Numbered from the stretch's first letter, positions 1 through 13,755 are shown. The stretch is 64,000 nt of DNA from Sarcocystis neurona (GCA_000727475.1 KL647312.1:1-64000); one strand, 5' to 3'. The notes: a model not told the origin generated them from the sequence alone. A program made the numbers and translations.

Positions 1-3000
1 CACTAGGATATTGAGCCCCGCCGCATGCTGCAGGTGTTGCACTGCTTCAGGCTTGCGCGGATGGACGCTTAACTGCGTCTGCTCTGCTGCATACGGCGTG
101 GGCAGGCAGGCTTCCACTGTCCTGCACACGCAGATGAAAATGAAGGTGAAGCGGAACTGGCCCTCTGTGCACGCAATCGACGGAGGCGATGTCAGTGCTT
201 CAGGCCAGTTGAAGCGTGACTCTCCTGTGCTACGGCCATTCGAGCCGGTGCCCCTTGGGCGTTCAGCAAATAATCCAGCCTCACCGGAAAAGGGAAAAAA
301 TACCATCCTATGAAGATCCTTCTCCACTCGACGCTGCCCATGTTGTTTCGTCGGTGTCCCCTTGTTGCCGGAGAAGTCGTGTGTCGGTGCCTACAGCGCT
401 GATACAGCTCCACTGTACAACGAAGACACGCCTGGCTGTCGCCCGAGGTATACAGGTCTCAGATACGTCACAGAATTGTAGACGTGGTATCTACCACAGT
501 TATTCTGTACAACAAAAGGGGGACGTGCCGAACAGTACAGCAGGAAGGTGAAACCAGAACACAGGGGCACGTGTTTCTTGAGGCTGGGGAATTTGTGAGA
601 CGTGACCGGGCACGTGCTTCGTAGCGCTGTGCAGCTAAGCTGTAGGTAAAGACATAAAAAACGAGTTTTCGAACCCGACACAGGATAAACGACGTTGGGT
701 ATACCTTCCAGCTGTATACCTTCCAGCTCATCTGTCCGGTCGCACGGCGTAACGGCTGACCACGGTTGGAAATGTCGCAGGAGGGAATGCCCGGCAGTAA
801 TGCAACCGGCAGGAACCGTAGGGTGGTTAGCGAATACGTGAGGGGTCTCTAAGCCACCCTGAGGAACCGTAGCGTGGTTAGTGAGTATACAGAGTGACAC
901 TGTGCCATACTTCACATCCAGTATTGCAGGAGATTAACAGGGGAGAGACCTTGTATTGAACAACAGTCTCTGAATAGCCACATTGACTGTTTTATCTCTA
1001 TACTTTCTACCGAGCTGGATCTTGCAGACTACGTCGATTCGTAGGGAATGCGTTGATGTTCCCTGCTCTATGGCAGGACTGGAAACACTGCGTTGCTCCC
1101 TTCATGAGGCGCGACAAGGGACGAACACACTGCAGCACTTCTCCTCCAAACAGGCAGCCACACGCAGTAGGCATGATAGAGATGCCGCACCATCATCCAC
1201 TCAAAAGGCCACGGTAGCAATAACGTCGCCATTGCTGCTGCTGTTGGTATCTCCTGACAAAATCATGGTAACCACACGCTCTGGAGCGGTCGTCTCGAAG
1301 TTAACCGAATGGTACAGCAGCACCTTGCACCTTGTTCAAGAAGAAACAATATGGGCCAGACGCATCAGGTGACAAGGGATTACATCTTACGTCATTTGCA
1401 CTTATCACACCTTGCAATGTGCAGATTGGGAGTGTCGACTGTTGCGCTGCGCAACTGCAGCTTAAGCTCGGTCTGTTCTCCAGTATTCCGCAGTTCTGTT
1501 GGAGTAAATTATTACTGTCTAGTAAGAGGTAGAAGAGAGGAGTTTCTAAAAGTGAAGGCGAGATCTCAGGTATGAAGGAAACTGTTGCCTCTGCTCCGCG
1601 AACCGCCAAGGCAGCGGGACTTGATACGATGCTCCTTCTCTATTGCGGGGAATTTCCTGGTTTCGAATAGACTGTAGTTCTCCACGTCGCGAAACGCATG
1701 CACTTAACAATTACACTGTCACCCGAGCTCAGCACTACTGGAATATAGTCCAACAACTTTAAAAAAACCGAAGATGGATACCCGCCTCCAGCGCGTTATC
1801 GGAGCAAGAGCGAACACTGCTGCCTCTTCCGTGAAAACTCAAAAGAAACCACGCTAGAAGTCCTGCAGCCGTAGATGTTCTTCAAGAAAGAACGAAGGAT
1901 GAAAAGACCTGTGGTGGGACCCGGAGCGTCTGCAGATGTGTTCCCTCGCTCCTGTTTGCAGAGGGTTTATTTACACGCCGGTATACAAATATGCGACTGC
2001 ACACCCTTTTGTATGCGCATACGTATCCCGACACGTAAGACTATATCCTGATGCACTTTCTTCTTTCTCTGCACATGCGTGGGCGGAGACTGAGAACTAT
2101 GGTCTGCAGATGTGGACGGCGCGGGGTTCGTGGGACACGCGTGAATACGGTGTTTATTCGTGCGGCGTTTCTGGTGTGCTCCATGAGTAGAAGCTGACGC
2201 TCCTGTTGAGTTCGATTGACTCTCGCCTCCTCCAAAAGCCACGAGGAATGCTTCCTTTGGTATTCTTGTCCGCCGCACGCTTTTTCAAGTGATCCGTTTC
2301 TGGTTGCCAGTACCCTGAAGCTCCAAAACTACCACGTTTTTCCCTCAATATGCCTTCTATCTTAAGGCGCACCACCAATGGTTTTTTTTTGTTGTTCTTC
2401 AGAATCGGCTCCTACAGACCGGAATAGAGACACGTTGCGCCTTTATTCTCTTGTGTCGTTCTCCCGTTCCAATGCACACATTGCAGATCGTATTGCTCGG
2501 TCTGTCCGGCGTGGCATATCTCCTACGACTCTACAGGAACTAAAAACAACGCGAATATCAAATTTCCGCTCGTCGATATACGTGTGCTCCCCGCCAAAGT
2601 ACAAGAGACTGACGTTGTTTTTCTTTTGCAAAAGAGTGGTGCATCTGGGAGAGTTGTCCTTTCAAGCCCAGCTGGCGCTTGACAGAGAATTTTGATAATG
2701 TGGACAGCGGGGGTAGCTTTGTCATATCAATTCACTGGAAAATTTTCTTTCCGTCAACACGAAGAAACCGCAGGCAGACTACTCTGCAATCTGGAGAAGG
2801 TTGACGCCCAAATACGGAATTTTGTTGTACCCTCTGTTGTACACTTCGGTCCTGACTGTCCTACTGCAACCTGGCATCCCGCTCTTCGTCACTCTTGCTC
2901 ACGACACTCCGCATGTGTCTCCACCGTGGGTACCATCAACGGGGAAACAACACTCCTCCACAACTACCTGCGGTGAATTCCCGTAAATACATAATTATTT

Positions 3001-4608
3001 AACGAGGAGCCTCTATCTGCCGCCGCAGAGACAAGCCAGAACAACAAGGACACTAGGAAAATGATGTGTACAATTTTGTGCTTCCCGTGTTGAATTCCCG
3101 GCCTGGAAGTTTACAGCGAGCCGCATTCTGGTACTGCGACTTGAAGTAAGTGGCCGATTTCAGGCGCAAATCGTAGCCACTACAGTACTTCAGGTAGCCT
3201 TCACAACATCCCATAACAGTAGTTTTTCGTCAAAGTTTGGTCATTCTATGAGTGCCTCCTGTCTGTCGCTACGAAGATACGCCAGAACAACGAAAATGCG
3301 GGATATGCCGCTAAAGATGACCACACTTTTATCTCTCGCTACCGTTCCTGAGAGTCCTCCACGGTTTTCCTTCAGCACCTAGCACAGCGTTAGTCTACCA
3401 GGTCTACCAGGCATTTTTCCTTAGCTCTCATTGATACAATTGCGTACATATGTAGACGTCGCCTCCTGTAACATCAACGTCGCCGTATGTATGCGTTACC
3501 GCTACACGAATACGCTCCTGCAGAAGATTTAAAACTTTTGTTTTCCCTCCTTCTTGAACGCCGCGCAACAGGTGTTCTGCATTGCCGTGTTCCGTGTGTC
3601 GTGCAGAGGAAAACGAAACTGTCTGTGGCCTCAATATTTGTAGCGAGAAATTTTTTCCACGTATCTGTCACTTTAAGGCATATCGAAGCTGCGTAGCAAT
3701 CTCCTTCACATACGACAGCGCATGCACAAGAGCGATACGTGAAGGGATTGGCTTTGCCTATGTTTTTTCTATGTTTTTTCACACACACACACACACACGC
3801 ACAAATTAACCCCTAAGTCATCAATTAATCCACAGCCGAAGCAGTATGTATCACGTGCGGTTATGAACACTACATATTTGTTGACACTGTCGGGATTTTT
3901 GGTCGTTTCTGCTTGTCGTCCCTCTCCTGACAATGTTTCAGTAGAATGGTTAGCTCTGGCGTCTTCTGCGGTAATCTGGCAACTTGTAGTTATTCAGTTT
4001 TTCCTCCGCGCGATACTTCTTCCTGTTGTGCGCCGAGATTTGGGTACAGGAAACATACGCATACGTAATCTTCATTGTTTCCTAAAAAGGCACGTTACGA
4101 ATGCGTACGGCCCAAAAACGTAGTCTCAGTGCCCAGCCCTTTCTAGAGAAGAAACTGGGAAAGGGAGTCACGGAGATGAGTTACGGAGTGCAAGGTAAAA
4201 TGCTCACCTTTTGATCACTTTTTCACCAACACCGAACGAAAATCATACCTGCGGATCCGTAGAGCTTCAACGATAGCAGGAGGCGGCGTTGTCGTCGGTG
4301 TTCATGCTTTGCTTCCGAGGTCTCACAATATCGTGTTCTTCTCATACAATCTAAGTTTTTTTTTCCAAAGAATCCGTTTAATGTTTTCGTTTTCGCTGTC
4401 AACTGTACTCTCCTCGTATTTCCCCAGCATATTCAGGAAGTAATTTCTAATCCCACAGATTCTCTTCCAATGAACATAGTTTCCTCGGTGCACTCCATTC
4501 CCCCCTTGCATCCGTGGTACGGCGTCGAAGATTATTCTTCGCGGAACCCAGAAATTGCCATAGCCTATACTGACGATTCTAGGTGCCTTAAAGAAGACAA
4601 TTCTTAAA
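1..4608. other. Region without a recognised gene
   Basis: Short open frames occur on both strands but none resembles a known family or shows a consistent chain of splice sites. The longest are a 174-residue minus-strand frame (391-915) and a 129-residue plus-strand frame (983-1372), and neither has protein-like composition. A short CA tract lies at 3780-3799. The last few hundred bases contain the 5' flank of the reductase gene that starts at 4609; no promoter motif could be assigned. Confidence 0.5.
811..889. repeat. Two imperfect direct repeats, period 51 bp
   Basis: The sequence beginning AGGAACCGTAG and continuing through GTGGTTAG is present at 811-838 and again at 862-889 with a few substitutions. 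Nothing indicates a coding role. Confidence 0.7.
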
Positions 4609-7409
4609 ATGTCAGCAGACGCAGGAGAGCGCAGTAGCCACATTAAAAAAATGGCAGTAGCTGCACGACTGGCCGCGCAGCGTCTCCAGAGGGCCACGAC
4701 GGCCCAGAGATCCGAAGCACTTGAGGGATACAAACGCGGACTTTTAAGATTTCGAGGAGAAATCGAAAAAGCAAATACAGAAGATTTGCAGGCAAGATTT
4801 CGTCCTGTAAAACATTTAGAAAAATATACAAGCTATTAAATGAGACAAGTTCTACAACCTTAAGTACTTGTGTACGCGTCCGTGTAAGTATACACTGCAA
4901 ACTACAGATTAGATATAAATGTAAACACAAACTTGTGTGTGTTCGTGTGTATGTGTGTATGTACGTATGCACGTACATACGTAAGTATGTATGTGCGTAT
5001 GTACGCATGTATGTATGTACGTATGTGTGTATGTCCGCATGTATATATGTAAATATTTGTGTGTGTGTACATATGTGTGTACGCGTATATGTGTCTACGT
5101 ATCAATGTATGTATATACGTATGTACGCAGGTATGTATGTATGTATTTACGTGTGGGTGTGTCTGTGTGCGTACTTGTGGTATACCCTTAAGTACGTGGC
5201 ATGTTTTTGAAGGTTTTTCTAGTTCCGACGAGAGTAGGGCGGGCCGGTGAAGAATATATACCCCGCAACCTTCAGCATACATGCAGGTAGACACCTCAGC
5301 ATCTCACGGAATGTACAATCCGTATCCATTTTTATATATGTAAAACTGCGTAAGTCCGTATTCACCTATGTATGTATGCGTGCATAGGTCTACGTATTAC
5401 CCCCAGTAACCCGCAATCGGCCCTTCGCTTACTTCTGCTAAATACTTTACTAGCAAACAAAGTAGGCGTACTCCTACGAAAGCGTCATGACGCTGGCTGA
5501 AGCATAAATCCCCACATGTACATGCCTATGTTTATGCGTATACGTCTCCCCACGTAAAGCACGTGTTTGAATATGTATCCGTACGCTCAGCATTCGTATA
5601 CATATACGTATCTATTTATATAGATTGTGCCTGGTCGAGCACTCGCGGTACTTACGTATGCATTGTGCAGCGTCCAGTCTTTGTGTATCGTCCGGTCTGA
5701 GTTGATCCTCTCCCTCCCTCAGTGTGTGGTTGTGGGGCGTTTATGCTGACTGGCGTCGTATTGTCCTCCAGGAAGCCGCAGCCGCCGTTGCGTCGGGTGA
5801 TCTAGCGGAGTCTCTTTATCAGCGTCTGGATTGTCGCGGCTCAAAGTTTTCTTCCCTTGTAACGGGGTTACAGAAGTTAATAATAATGAATCCGGACCCC
5901 GTCGGTCGCTGCGATATTGCCACAGAGTTATGTGAGAACTTGCACTTGTACCGTGTTTCATGCCCCATCGGCGTACTGGCTGTCATATACGAAGCCCGTC
6001 CTGAAGCTGCGGTGCAAATCGCAGGTCTGGCGTTAAAATCAGGTAATTCTGTCATTTTGAAAGGAGGCAAAGAAGCCTCCCGCACAAATAAGGCCATCTT
6101 CCTCGCTCTACGCTGGGGCCTTAGCCACAGCAGAAAACGTGATATCAACCACGACGACACTGCGCATACTACCATATCTGAAACCTCAGAGCAGTGCACG
6201 CAGGCTTCCACAACTATTGCAGAAGCACCTGAGAAGACGGAGAACTCTACGCGTGAGCTCGTAGAAACTTTTGAAGAAGGAAGGAGGGAAGCGCAAACAC
6301 AGGGGAAATCCCATAGAGCTGTGGTTGCATCTGCAGAAGCCTCTGAAGACACGAGAACTGCAGACGAGTCAAAAACAGCGTTGTCTAACATCCCAGTAGA
6401 CTGTTTGCAGATGATTGAAGGACGGCAAGAAGTAGCAGAGTTGTTGGCACTTGACGAGTATGTTGATTTGGTGATTCCACGTGGATCTAAGAGCCTCGTC
6501 CAATATGTGAAGAACCACACAAAAATTCCTGTTCTCGGGCATGCAGACGGACTCTGCAGTCTTTACGTTGACGCTGCAGCAGACGTCGAGAAAGCTGTGC
6601 GTCTAATACTAGACTCAAAGCTGCAGTATCCTGCTGCGTGCAATGCCATTGAAACGTTGCTGGTCCATAAAGAAGTTGCGACAGAGCTATTGCCAGCTCT
6701 CGCAAAGGCGGCTGCAGCTACGCACTTGAAATTTAAAGCAGACGAGATAGCCCTGCCTCTGCTGCTTTCTAATTCAGCAGCCGCAGAAGAGGCGGGTGCA
6801 GAAGAAGCCACAGTAGACACAAAGACAAAAACCCGATGGCAGGCAGGGGAAAACACAGATGCGGCAGCACGTGCAAAGGCAGAAGCAGCGGCAGCACGAG
6901 GAACTAACGCAGAGGAAGGAAACGGAGCAGAAAGAGTAGTAGTTGCTGCTGAGGCAGATTTCGTCACAGAATGGCTCGCGCCCGTCCTAGCAGTGAAAAC
7001 AGTGAACTGCCTAGAAGAAGCTATAGACCACATCAATACACATGGGTCGCACCACACGGACTGCATAGTGACGGAATCTCATAGTGCAGCTGAGGCCTTT
7101 CTGCGCTCTGTCGACTCTGCCGGCGTTTACCATAATTGCTCCACTAGATTTGCTGATGGTTACCGCTACGGTTTCGGTGCCGAAGTGGGAATTTCCACAA
7201 ATCGCATACACGCCAGGGGGCCCGTTGGCGTCGAGGGCCTCCTGACTTACAAATACCGCTTGTATGGAAAGGGGCACACAGTCGGTGATGTGGAAAAAGG
7301 AAAAACAATGTTTACGCACAAGAATCTGAAAATTCCACGGAAAGCACATGAATGTGAACACCGGTTGGATTCAATCGAAGATATCGCGAAAAGACAGCGC
7401 CACTTCTAA
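4609..7409 (+). CDS. proA: Gamma-glutamyl phosphate reductase (glutamate-5-semialdehyde dehydrogenase), 2 exons
   Basis: This enzyme makes the NADPH-dependent reduction of gamma-glutamyl phosphate to glutamate-5-semialdehyde, the second step of proline synthesis; the location is probably cytosolic because no leader is seen. Exon 1 is 4609-4791 (61 residues) and exon 2 is 5772-7409; joined in phase 0 they give 606 residues. Family landmarks: the N-terminal helix after [20 protein letters not shown] near residue 132, [12 protein letters not shown] near 151, LVIPRGS near 294, IPVLGHADG near 313, the catalytic cysteine in [11 protein letters not shown] (Cys351), [17 protein letters not shown] near 529 and a tail of the plant/yeast type containing GKGHTV and FTHKNL. 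Two low-complexity insertions (about 179-266 and 395-450, rich in Ala, Glu, Thr) lengthen it beyond the usual 420-450 residues. No glutamate kinase domain precedes it, so it is a stand-alone PRO2 type and not a plant-like fusion. The start ATG lies in a favourable TTAAAATGT context. The only intron appears to begin with GC. Confidence 0.93.
4792..5771 (+). other. Putative GC-AG intron of proA
   Basis: The 980-bp intron starts CAG|GCAAGA and ends CCTCCAG|GAA. Joining there restores the continuous family sequence [15 protein letters not shown] in phase 0. The only nearby GT (about 4808) would add non-homologous residues. CAG|GCAAG is the known consensus of the minor GC-AG class of U2 introns. 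The intron is filled with GTAT/GTGT microsatellites. Confidence 0.75.
4934..5172. repeat. GTAT/TGTG microsatellite block in proA intron
   Basis: About 240 bp of interrupted TGTATG/TACGTATG tetranucleotide-like repeats, G/T-rich on the sense strand. It gives spurious Cys/Val/Tyr/Met frames on the plus strand and His/Tyr/Thr frames on the minus strand. Confidence 0.85.
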
Positions 7410-7490
7410 GAGAAACATGTCTGTGCCAGCGCCTGAAGTGGGCACAAAACTACATCGGTTCGAAGACAGAATCAAACGCGAGTGGACGTG

Positions 7491-7634
7491 GAACTGCGGT
7501 ATAGATCACCGCTGTAGATGCGCGGAAGCTGGTATGTACATACACATGTATGTATATATACATATATATATATACGTGTATATATATATGTATATATATA
7601 TATGTATATATATGTATACATATATATATGTATA

Positions 7635-7666
<32 letters not shown>

Positions 7667-7850
7667 CGCGGAACTGCGGTATAGACCACCGCTGTAGATG
7701 CGCGGAAGCTGGAATGTACATACACATGTATGTATATATACATATATATATATGTATACGTGTATATATATATATATGTATATATATGTATGAAAACATG
7801 CATATATGTATATATGTATATATATATGTATATATATACATACATATACG
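7491..7850. repeat. 180-bp tandem duplication with TA microsatellite
   Basis: Two copies, 7491-7670 and 7671-7850. Each begins GAACTGCGGTATAGA, continues through CGCGGAAGCTGG and ends in a long TA/TGTATA tract. The unique part differs by about two bases, so the duplication is recent. It lies 80 bp downstream of the proA stop and is probably in its 3' UTR or just past it. Confidence 0.9.
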
Positions 7851-9029
7851 TGCACGAGGGAGGGAAGGCACACGCAAGGATTGAGCCTTATTGTAATTCA
7901 TTGTAATACATCCGCGAGACGGTGCGGAGCGCAAGGGCAACCACGTGCACAGACCACAGTTCAGGTGCAGGTCTCCTATATATATATGTATATATATATA
8001 TGTATGTGAACTCCCATACGCATGCGTCTATATTAGAAACATGCACACCTACGTGTATAGCTGCCTGGTGCTATCAAAACTTGATCATACATTTCTGGTG
8101 TTCAAGTGAAAACAGAGGCAGGAACAAGGACTCTAAGCAGCCTTTTTCTTTCTTCTCATGCGAGGCCGCGCTCTTGAATCAAACCCGGGGATTTCACTAT
8201 TGATTTAGAGCTCACTCTTTGCGAGTACAATAGAAAAGGCAAATAAAGGCAGCTAGGGAAACTGCCACAGTAAAGGGGAGTGAACCTCCTGGATTCAGCT
8301 CTCTGTTAAAGCACCTGTGCGCGAAGCCACGCAAACGCTGATGCTTTCCAGATGTATGCAGGTGACTACGCAAACTCGTAAACTCAGTTAGGGAGAGAGC
8401 AAAAAAAATAATGCAGTGTTTTATTCGGCAGCCGTCCCGTTGCGCTCCCGTGTTCACACACGAAGTCGAACAAAACGTACGCATGTGTGTGAAGAGACTA
8501 ACACCTGAAGTACGACGTGCGAGAGAGAAGGAACGCGACTTTTCACTCCTCCCATAGATCACGTGCTACCTCAGTGAAATACCTACAACACCGTTCAGAT
8601 CCTTCGCTCGTGCTCGTATCTATGCTGCAGATAGGTACGCATTTATATGTGTTATACACGTATATGGAAAAAACAGGCGCCCATACGTATAAGTGCGCAC
8701 GCGTCGATCACGTGGGAGGTATGGGTCTCTTCACATATCGACCACTGCATCTGTGTCGTCCAAGTGTTGCTGTTGTGCCACAGCAAACACACACAGATTC
8801 ATAGGTATGCACGTGGAGACAAATACGTAGCTGTACACCGGTGTGCACAAAGCGGCCAACATGAATAACGCTGATACGACCCAAGTGTTGGCGCGTCTCT
8901 ACGTATATATACCCTCACGTACATACGTGTGGAGGAGACAAAGCTCCACCCTCGAACTTTCCACCCCACGTGAATGCTTAAATGCACAGGCGCTACGGTG
9001 CAAATTGGCCGTCCTGCGGCCTGCATCAC

Positions 9030-9230
9030 GAACTTCTACGAGTAGACGATAATACGACAATCCTTGTTTAAGATTAGTTTCACTGTCGTGTCGTTGTGTG
9101 AATATTTGAAGGCACCCAGTCCGTACGCGCTCCATTAGGAAACTCTGCGAGTAGCCAAAAATACGACAGTTCCTGTTTAAGATTCGTTGTGGTGAATATT
9201 TTAAGGGGTTCAGTCCATACGACCCTACGG
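9030..9230. repeat. Diverged tandem duplication, period about 110 bp
   Basis: Both copies share CGAGTAG, AATACGACA, CCTTGTTTAAGATT or TCCTGTTTAAGATT, GTGAATATTT and CAGTCC in the same order (first copy from about 9030, second from about 9140). Many substitutions show that it is older than the 180-bp duplication. Confidence 0.7.
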
Positions 9231-11936
9231 GCGATGTCTCTCTCCTACAAAAAACAACTGCTAAAAAAGTTCGTGCATCATGCAGGGATACGGCGACACC
9301 AGGAACAAAACTCCTTGTATTACTAGAGCTACTCCTGTTGCCGCCACTACAACTACTATCATTACTCCTATCAATGGTGGGTCCGACCACCATGCGCTTG
9401 AATTACTAAACTTCGAATGCACCAAATAGTCTTAATCTACTACTTGTTGAGATTATTCTGGTTCTTTTGTCATGCATGTCGTCCCGTGTGACACGGGCCT
9501 ATTCCCACTACTACTGAGAATAGCGTCTTTGTAACCGTATATGAATCGTCTTACGTACTGAGTGGTTACAGTGACCCTCATAGTGTGCGATTGGCGCAGC
9601 CAATACTCGCCGGCAACCGTGTCCGTGCACAACGCCGTGCACCTGCGTATGACGGCGTGTGCGACTTGATCTGGCCCACACAAAGACACACTATTTAAAA
9701 TCCACACAGAGCGCTAAAACGAAGCACGATACCGGATGAAGGATACAAAAGTATCTACGAAAAAAAAAGTACTTGTTTGTTCTCTGTGGCTACGTGCTTC
9801 AGAGAGATACCTGGAAAAAGATAAAGCGTGATTACTGCAGCTGATGGACGACTTTCCGTCTTTGAAAAGCACGTTTCTATGTCCTCTCTGTATGCATGTA
9901 GAGAAGGTGCAGCATTACAGATGTTAGGCGTGTATCGGCTCTTCGAGATATAGTAAGGAACACCGAATACTGTAGGCAGCGAGCTAACTGTCCACGTTCT
10001 TAAAAAGTCCCCTGCATGTTTTTCATCTGTGTTGAGTGCCCGAGTGTCCGTACTTTACAAAGAACGTGTCGCCTGTCATCACATTTTGCTCTTTGAACAA
10101 GATGCAAGTGACTAAGTGCCTACGAACCTGAAAGTGGATTTTCTCTCCTGCGTCGGCGGGTAGCGTGCGAGAGGACTGAACACAGGCGGAGAATATTTTG
10201 CTTCGTCTTACGAGGCGGAGCACCCAATTCCACAGAGTTATTTCCTTCCGTCTTCTCAGTTAGCCGAATCAAAGCTCATTCGGGGTCAAAGTGTATCCTG
10301 CGTACTGCGTCAGTGGATTACGTGAGTGAGTACTGGAAGTAGACCGCAAGTATGTCGCTCTGTCTTGCACAGCGGAGCGCCAGTTTCCGAAGACGTGCTT
10401 CATACCGTCTTGTGGGTGGGGAGATCAGACAATTCGTATGTCCTGCGAGATATATATTGACGATATTCCTGTTCTTTTCATGCCGTTTCGTTACGGGGAC
10501 CCGATGTTACTGACTTCCTGCATGTGCCTGCATGCGTCATGCAATGATGTATTTTGTCAGACAGAGAGATGATTGTGACATAGAAACTGAAGATGTGAGG
10601 AGCATGCAGAATGCGGGTCCTAGGGAAATTTAGCGCGCTCTTGAGCGTCCGCTAGGCTTTATACATGCAGCTCCGGCGAATTTAATGCGTCCCTTCAAAA
10701 AAAGGGGGGAACGCCGCAAAGCGTCGATAAACAAAGAGGGGGGAACGCCGCAAAGGGAAGACCAGGCTCGTCAAGAAAACCTGTCCTCGTGGCGAATAGT
10801 GTCGAAACATCACGGAGGAAGGACGGAGGACACGCAGAGGAAAAAGAAGGCTAAATTTCGGCCCTAGATTTGTAGTGTTTGTTCGTGTATACGTGTATGT
10901 ACACGTATGTCTACATGCTCAAAGAATTTTCCGACCTTGTGGGGAGTCCGTGAATTGACGCCTGTATCGAAGCAAATATTCTGCGAGTGCCACGCCACAC
11001 TGGTGTACAAAATATAGAGTGGCTTCTGTACTGTAAGGCTACTCGCTCTGTGGACACCGCCACTGCAATAGAGTATGCAGCTCCTGCCTCGCAAATGTAG
11101 TTTTGTATTTTCCCTTCGTTCTATTCGTAGATGATGATTTGTGTACTTATCTACTGTAAATCTACGCGAGCCGGTGCCTTTTTACGAATGGGCATCTCGT
11201 TTCAGAAGCCTCTTCTGTTTTCGTTGTCTTGCTGATATCATGCGAAGGTCGGCTTTTGTGGATATGTATGTGTACGTCGCCAACCATCCAGGACTTCATC
11301 GTTTGTCGCACGAGAGAAAAATAGAATTTGCGCTGTTACAGGGGAAACGGCAGAAGTCCTTTTTGCTTTTGACGCTGCGTGTGAGGGTCAGTTACCTTAT
11401 CGTTTTTGTTCCACTCGCGATCTAACCAGAAGGGCACCTTCTCTCATTCAGATGAGTTTCCCTTGGCTGCCCCTGGTGTTTGTGTCCCACCGAGTGTTTT
11501 CACCCAACTTTGTGCACTTCGAGTAATTCTACTTTTTCTTCGACTCACCTCACTCGTATACTGGTCAAGCTAACCGCTCCTCAAGTCTTCAGAGTCTATC
11601 TGAATTTGTTTTAGCCTCTCTGTTCTACGGATATAAGACGTTCGTTGCATTTTTTTATTTCAGAGTCGCTCTCTTAATTCACTCCCGCCGTGAAGTTCCT
11701 TTCAATTTGTTTTAATGTCTTGTAAGTGTTGTATCACACTCTTCGCGGTCCCTGCTGGTCTCCTCCCTCGCCCTCCCCCCGTGTAGCAGCTCTCTCTTTA
11801 CACGCGCGCTGAGGCCGTCTAGACAGTTCGCTAGCGGGCTTTAACGAGAAATTTTCTGCGCGAGTGGAGAAGAGGGCGCGTTATATGCGTGTTTACAACT
11901 CTCGGCAAGCGGGATAATCTAGAACGTTTGTGCACC

Positions 11937-13472
11937 ATGCGACTCCTTACGCACAACCTCATTGCCTGGTAAGTTGGTGGCGACTCTATTTTTCTGTGTC
12001 GCCCGCTCTCGTACCGCGGGAAAGCTTGTTTATGCTTTGCCCGCGTGCTGAACTCGGCGAACGTGTTTCGTTCGAGATTTGTTTTTCCTGCATGATCTCC
12101 TTCAGATCAGTGACCGGTAAACTTAACAAGTGCCTACAAAAAAGTAGACACCCGTATATCTGTGTTTCACACAGGCACTCACACCGTATTCGAAAGGAAC
12201 TTTTTCATGCGCGAACAGACACACAGCGTCTCTCAGCGGCAGATACAGAGAGACACGTATACGCACCCATGCTTTTTACTGTATGTGAAGAAAGAGAGAG
12301 AGAGGAAGAAAAGGAGAGATGATGCAGAGACAGGAAAAACATTTTCTGTTGTAGAGGTGCGCCGTTTAAGAGATGGAGAGCAGACTGTAGAAGGAATCTT
12401 TAAGCACGTCACATTTCGAGAAAAGTAAATGCAAGCGTTACACAAACATGTGTGTGTGTGTGTGTGCGTGTGTGTGTCAGAGTGGACGCACATATGTGTG
12501 GGGATAGGTTAGACGGAGAGAGGGAGGGCCAGAAAAAGGGAGAATAACTTTTCTTGAGTGGGAGAAGACACCGGAAGGGCCGAGTGACTCATTTAGGTGT
12601 GTTCGTGAAGAGATGGGAACACATACATATGTGCGTATGTTGTCATGTGTGCGCGCCTGGGTATCTTTACCGAGTGATAAATAATAAGTAGAGGGACGCG
12701 TTCTACACAAGTCCTACGTGTCTGTCCATACGCAGCTAAATTCATATATCCGGATATATGTATACTATTTTCTTCAGAGAGAGAACGTTTCTTACGTTGC
12801 TTTAGCAGTATCTTTAAGTGGAGAGACTGTTTTAAGCAGTAGTGAAATTTCTTATCTCTCATCTGAAGAAGCCGCGTTGACGAGAATCCGCGTCTCACTT
12901 GCTGAATCATCTGCACATTATCCGTAGAGTGAGACAGAGGTGTGCTCATGCGTCTGCATTACATATATCTGTACACGCTAGTACAGATGTAAGTGTGGAT
13001 AGCTGTCCGAAGGCCTGCCTGTAGAGAATCTACATACATGTAAATACCCATATTTATGACGTATATATGCGGATCCTGATATAAATGCATCTACGGCATT
13101 GTACGGGGGAGTGGCGAGATACAGAGATATAGAGCTTCTGTATATCTCTGCGTCTATGTGCATGGGTGCTTGTACGGAAAAAGGCAAGAAGGTACATGCG
13201 CTCAACGTACGTATATAAATTCTTGTGCGTATGCATGCGGAAAGGCGTACACGTGTGGACGTGGAAGTGTCGCTGTAGCTTTAAGCGTGTCGACGCATAA
13301 GTCTATAGACAAGCAATTAGGGATATTTTTGCATGAAGACAATAACGCACACGTATGGGGTGTGCCTACACGTGGGTAGCTGTGAGCCGATTACCCAAAA
13401 AGGTCTAAAGTTACATGCTGATTCATCCATCCGATTTTAGACGTCTATGTATCTATCCCGTGTACGTGTGTA

Positions 13473-13503
<31 letters not shown>

Positions 13504-13721
13504 GCAAAGCCGGTACGTGTGTTTCCTCCGCTGTTGACTGAATGCCAGTGATAAACTGTATGTGTAAAAGAGTATCTTATTATTTCACTTGAAGAGTCTC
13601 TGCAAGGAAGAAGAGGCCACCAGATTCGAACAGGAATGCAAAAGGTTGTGTTGCTTATCTGGCAATTATTTTCCAGTGCCGCAACATGAGACGCGCCTCT
13701 CTGTCAGCGCAGTAACATCAC

Positions 13722-13755
<34 letters not shown>

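Larger units (their letters stand above)
7410..11936. other. Intergenic region between proA and TRM112
   Basis: No conserved coding sequence was found. It contains the 180-bp tandem duplication (7491-7850), a TA-rich stretch near 7980, the 110-bp duplicated segment near 9030-9230 and a short G-rich duplication at 10700-10760. From about 11400 to 11900 the plus strand becomes pyrimidine-rich, as expected for the 5' flank of the TRM112 gene that starts at 11937. Confidence 0.5.

Noticed and set aside
3863..4123. 86-residue frame with a hydrophobic N-terminus
   Set aside because: No homology recognised, no stop-bounded conservation evidence, and the following sequence is not protein-like.
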